53,727 nucleotides of DNA, from positions 1 to 53,727 of the forward strand of contig JAEWGW010000014.1 of NCBI GenBank assembly GCA_023388055.1. The letters are read 5' to 3'. The notes under the pieces are model-generated. The model ran no database searches. It was not told the DNA's origin and saw only the letters and a list, made by a program, of their open reading frames with translations. The translations under genes and the position numbers were made by a program. This DNA is from Bacillota bacterium (GTDB lineage Bacteria; Bacillota; Bacilli; Paenibacillales; NBRC-103111). Shown in pieces: positions 51,070-53,727 of the stretch (within the stretch, counting starts at the first letter, position 1; each line of letters opens with the position of its first letter).

Positions 51070-52758
51070 ATGATGGCAACAGGAGCAATCGTCAGTGATA
51101 TTGAGATCGCACGACAGGCCCGCATGGAGCGGATCGGCGTCATTGCGGCGGAATTGGGGCTTCAGGAGGAAGAGTGGGAGGGGTATGGACGTTACAAGGC
51201 CAAAATCGACCTGAACGTCCTGCGCCGGTTGGAGAACAAGCCGGAGGGCAAGCTGATTCTGGTGACCTCTATTAATCCCACTGCAGCAGGAGAAGGCAAA
51301 ACAACGGTCAGTGTAGGCTTGGCCCAGGCGCTGAACCGGATCGGGCGCAAAACCGTGCTTGCGGTGCGGGAGCCCTCCTTGGGCCCTTGCTTCGGGCTGA
51401 AGGGAGGAGCAGCAGGCGGAGGTTACTCCCAGGTGGTGCCGATGGAGGACATTAATCTGCATTTTACCGGGGATATGCATGCCGTTACCTCAGCCCATAA
51501 TCTGCTGGCGGCTCTGATCGACAACCACCTGCAGCAGGGCAATTCCCTCGGGCTGGACCCCCGCCGGATCGTGTGGAAGCGTGTAGTGGATATGAATGAC
51601 CGCGCGCTGCGCCATATTATGATTGGCATGGGCGGCAAAACGGAGGGTGTGCCCCGGGAGGACGGCTTCGAAATTACGGTTGCTTCCGAAATTATGGCGA
51701 TTCTCTGCTTGACTGAAGGGCTGGGTGAGCTGAAGGAAGCCCTCTCCCGGATGCTCATCGGCTACACCTATACAGGACAAGCGGTTTATGTGCGGGATCT
51801 GCAGGCTGAAGGTGCTATGACGGTGCTGCTGAAGGAAGCGGTGAAGCCCAATCTGGTGCAGACGCTGGAAAATACCCCTGCGCTGGTCCATGGCGGTCCC
51901 TTCGCCAATATCGCCCACGGGTGCAACAGCCTTACTGCAACCCGAATGGCCCTGAAGCTGGGTGAGTTTGCTGTGACTGAAGCGGGCTTCGGTGCGGATT
52001 TGGGTGCGGAGAAATTCCTGCATATCAAATGCGGCAAAGGTAGCTTGAGCCCCGCAGCCGTGGTGATCGTTGCTACGGTCCGGGCGCTGAAGCTGCACGG
52101 AGGCGCAGCCAAGGATTCGCTGGCCCGCGAGGATCTGGCAGCATTGGCCCGGGGATTCGCCAACCTGCAGAAGCATGCGGAGTCTATTGCAGCTGTCCGC
52201 CTGCCTTTTGTGGTGGCGGTGAATGAGTTCCCCACGGATACCGAAGGTGAAGTGGAGCTGTTAAAGAAGCTGTGCCGGGAGCACGGCTTTGCGGTGGAGC
52301 TCTGCCGGGTATGGGAGCAGGGCGGAGCCGGCGGTGAAGGTCTGGCCCGGGCCGTTATGGCGGCTGCCGAAGAGGCGGGGGAAGGTTTCGTTCCCGTATA
52401 CCAGGCGGAGGATGCGATTCCGGTGAAGGCGGAGGCTATTGCCCGGACCTTCTACGGTGCCGAAGGAGTAAGCTTCTCGGATAAGGCCCGCAAGCAGATC
52501 GAGGAGTTCAAGAAGAACGGCTGGGACAAGCTGCCCCTCTGTATGGCCAAAACCCAGTATTCTCTGTCCGACCAGGCAGCCCTTGTGGGCCGGCCGGAGG
52601 GTTTCACCATCACCATCCGTGAGCTGAAGCCTTCACTGGGGGCAGGCTTTATTGTGGCCATGACGGGAGATATTCTGCGGATGCCGGGTCTGCCTAAGGT
52701 GCCGGCAGCTCTGCGGATGGACATTGACGAGGACGGCACGGTTCACGGATTGTTTTAA
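51070..52758 (+). CDS. fhs: formate-tetrahydrofolate ligase
   Basis: This 562-aa cytoplasmic enzyme makes 10-formyl-tetrahydrofolate from formate, THF and ATP, feeding one-carbon metabolism. The nucleotide-binding motif SINPTAAGEGKTTVSVGL lies at about 67-84. EPSLGPCFGLKGGAAGGGYSQV and FTGDMHAVTSAHNLLAALIDNH are family hallmarks, as is the ending GTVHGLF. The start is ATG 51070 (or the adjacent ATG 51073), with AGGACCAGGTGA just upstream; the open frame to 50965 has no ribosome site. The length agrees with the family (~555 aa). Confidence 0.96.
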   Translation: MMATGAIVSDIEIARQARMERIGVIAAELGLQEEEWEGYGRYKAKIDLNVLRRLENKPEGKLILVTSINPTAAGEGKTTVSVGLAQALNRIGRKTVLAVREPSLGPCFGLKGGAAGGGYSQVVPMEDINLHFTGDMHAVTSAHNLLAALIDNHLQQGNSLGLDPRRIVWKRVVDMNDRALRHIMIGMGGKTEGVPREDGFEITVASEIMAILCLTEGLGELKEALSRMLIGYTYTGQAVYVRDLQAEGAMTVLLKEAVKPNLVQTLENTPALVHGGPFANIAHGCNSLTATRMALKLGEFAVTEAGFGADLGAEKFLHIKCGKGSLSPAAVVIVATVRALKLHGGAAKDSLAREDLAALARGFANLQKHAESIAAVRLPFVVAVNEFPTDTEGEVELLKKLCREHGFAVELCRVWEQGGAGGEGLARAVMAAAEEAGEGFVPVYQAEDAIPVKAEAIARTFYGAEGVSFSDKARKQIEEFKKNGWDKLPLCMAKTQYSLSDQAALVGRPEGFTITIRELKPSLGAGFIVAMTGDILRMPGLPKVPAALRMDIDEDGTVHGLF

Positions 52759-52826
52759 GGGGACACGGCCTGTTCCCAAAACATGCCTTTCAATGCGGCA
52801 GAGTAACGGACGGAGGTTTTGGACAG

Positions 52827-53399
52827 ATGGCCCAACAGTGGTCCGGCGGACTGGCAGTTTCTCCAGGTGCGGGAAGCGGCTGGCGCAAAACGGCGGGCGG
52901 AAGCAAGCTGGCAGAACTGTTCCGGCGCATCCGGACGTCGGGTGCAACCCGGGAGCAGTTGGTGTTCCTGTGTATCGGCACCGACCGCTCCAGCGGTGAT
53001 GCCTTCGGCCCGCTGACAGGAACGCTGCTGCAGGAGGCGGGCTTCGCCCACGTGGTTGGCACGCTGGACTGCCCTTGCGATGGGGACACATGGGGGGAAC
53101 GCATCATGGAGCTCGAAGCTATACTGGCCGCTCCGGGGTGCAGGCTGGTGGCGGTGGATGCCTGTTTGGGAACCGCTGCAAGCACAGGCCTGTTCTTGAT
53201 GCGGGAGGGGCCCCTGGTTCCCGGGGCCTCGCTCCGCCGCGGACTGCCGCCGGTAGGGGATTACTCCATCGGCGGCATTGTCTGCGAGAACAGGGCGCAT
53301 CCCTACACCGCCCTGCAAACAGCACCCTTGGGAAGGGTGCTGCCGATGGCGCGCCAGGTGGTCCAGGCGGCGCTGGAGATTTTCCCGGCGGATGCGTGA
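52827..53399 (+). CDS. yyaC: putative sporulation protein YyaC (spore protease-like)
   Basis: This 190-aa protein matches the YyaC family, related to the germination protease Gpr-type fold and conserved in endospore formers. Its signatures are FLCIGTDRSSGDAFGPLTG near residues 47-65, VAVDACLGTAASTGLF in the middle and GDYSIGGIV towards the C-terminus. The family is annotated as putative spore proteases without a proven substrate. GGAGG lies ~10 nt before the ATG. A terminator follows, then the right IS end. Confidence 0.88.
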   Translation: MAQQWSGGLAVSPGAGSGWRKTAGGSKLAELFRRIRTSGATREQLVFLCIGTDRSSGDAFGPLTGTLLQEAGFAHVVGTLDCPCDGDTWGERIMELEAILAAPGCRLVAVDACLGTAASTGLFLMREGPLVPGASLRRGLPPVGDYSIGGIVCENRAHPYTALQTAPLGRVLPMARQVVQAALEIFPADA

Positions 53400-53436
53400 T
53401 CCGGCCGGGTGGTAAGCATATATGCGGCATAATGTG

Positions 53437-53468
53437 AAGAAGCCCGGCCTAATTGGCGGGCTTCTTTA
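53437..53468 (+). terminator. rho-independent terminator after yyaC
   Basis: AAGAAGCCCG pairs with CGGGCTTCTT around an inner CC/GG pairing and AATT-type loop, followed by TAC. The 135 bp from here to the IS end show no feature I can support. Confidence 0.8.
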
Positions 53469-53603
53469 CGTTACCTTACGCATAATGCTCTTCGCAATTG
53501 TTTACCGCAATCACTCATGACTACTACGTGATTTATGCTTGCACCTCGTGCGCTAACGGAGCTCAGAAGCTCTTACGAGGCTCCTTCGGGCTAACTGGAA
53601 CTG

Positions 53604-53727
53604 TAAACATTCCTGTGTAGGCTAAGAAAATGGCCTTGGACAAAAACAGGGGCGCCTCGTATGATGGGGGTGTGACGGGTCAATGCCCTAAAACCCACCA
53701 AGGAGGCGCTTACTATGAAGTCTACAA
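53604..53727 (+). mobile_element. 5' end of an insertion sequence (right copy)
   Basis: This is the inverted counterpart of 1-124, starting TAAACATTCCTGTGTAGG. It contains a long stem: GCGCCTC (53652-53658) pairs with GAGGCGC (53703-53709), and TGATGGG (53662-53668) pairs with CCCACCA (53694-53700). That places the ribosome site inside the stem. A small inner GGG/CCC hairpin has a loop differing from the left copy. The transposase starts at 53715 and reads out of the window. Confidence 0.8.
53715..53727 (+). CDS. transposase, first codons only (partial)
   Basis: Only Met-Lys-Ser-Thr of the right IS copy lies in the window, preceded by AGGAGG about 8 nt upstream. An IS110-type transposase is possible but unproven. 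Confidence 0.55.

Noticed and set aside
1..53727. Composite transposon carrying the whole window
   Set aside because: The flanking IS copies are diverged and only their 5' ends are visible; housekeeping genes such as gdhA, fhs and map argue for ordinary chromosome.

Overview
The window looks like chromosomal DNA of a Paenibacillus-type Firmicute. Coding GC is moderate to high and most genes have strong AGGAGG-type ribosome sites, sometimes with TTG or GTG starts. It carries endospore genes (an Sda checkpoint peptide, a YyaC-like spore protease, a small sporulation-type membrane peptide, multi-PAS KinA-type kinases), an SLH-domain cell-surface protein, and the LplB/YtcP/LplA type of sugar importer with a membrane-anchored AraC regulator. 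The first 124 and last 124 bases are diverged inverted copies of the 5' end of one insertion sequence. Both transposase starts face outward, so the window is the DNA between two IS copies and may simply end where an assembly broke.

Region 1 (1-8.6 kb) holds NAD(P)HX repair (nnrDE), a TauE-type exporter, type I methionine aminopeptidase, a Cache-GGDEF diguanylate cyclase, a glyoxalase-fold protein, a PAS histidine kinase, a small unknown gene and a membrane-tethered cupredoxin. Region 2 (8.9-20 kb) holds a DedA protein with a C-terminal NERD-like domain, a thioredoxin-like protein, a metallo-beta-lactamase hydrolase, a small Met-Pro-Asn-rich membrane peptide, an AbrB/zinc-knuckle/HTH regulator, sda, two chemoreceptors, and gdhA divergent from a LysR regulator.

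Region 3 (20.2-44.8 kb) reads as a polysaccharide-utilisation locus. It has two permeases, a binding lipoprotein (no ATPase, so a shared MsmX-type ATPase is implied), an AraC regulator with an extracellular sensor, a GH94-type phosphorylase, an SLH protein, a GH2 beta-glucuronidase and three homologous secreted clan GH-A-like proteins (1561, 1581 and 801 aa) that I cannot place confidently in a known family. The phosphorylase and the glucuronidase are each preceded by a copy of the same ~97-nt structured element. Its three helices are preserved by compensatory changes between the copies, and its repeated ends can pair in two exclusive ways. This is the strongest candidate here for something undescribed. 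The expected substrate, by inference, is a beta-glucan-like polymer carrying glucuronic acid.

Region 4 (45.4-53.4 kb) holds a ROK-family XylR repressor divergent from xylA with a clear xyl operator and promoter between them, a four-PAS histidine kinase, formate-tetrahydrofolate ligase and the YyaC-like gene.

Intergenic DNA is rich in small repeats. A ~60-bp imperfect palindrome occurs three times. A 165-bp MITE-like element occurs with 59-bp and 25-bp deletion forms. Three clusters of 24-25-nt hairpins are spaced at about 52 or 63 nt. A 39-bp tandem repeat follows the first cluster.
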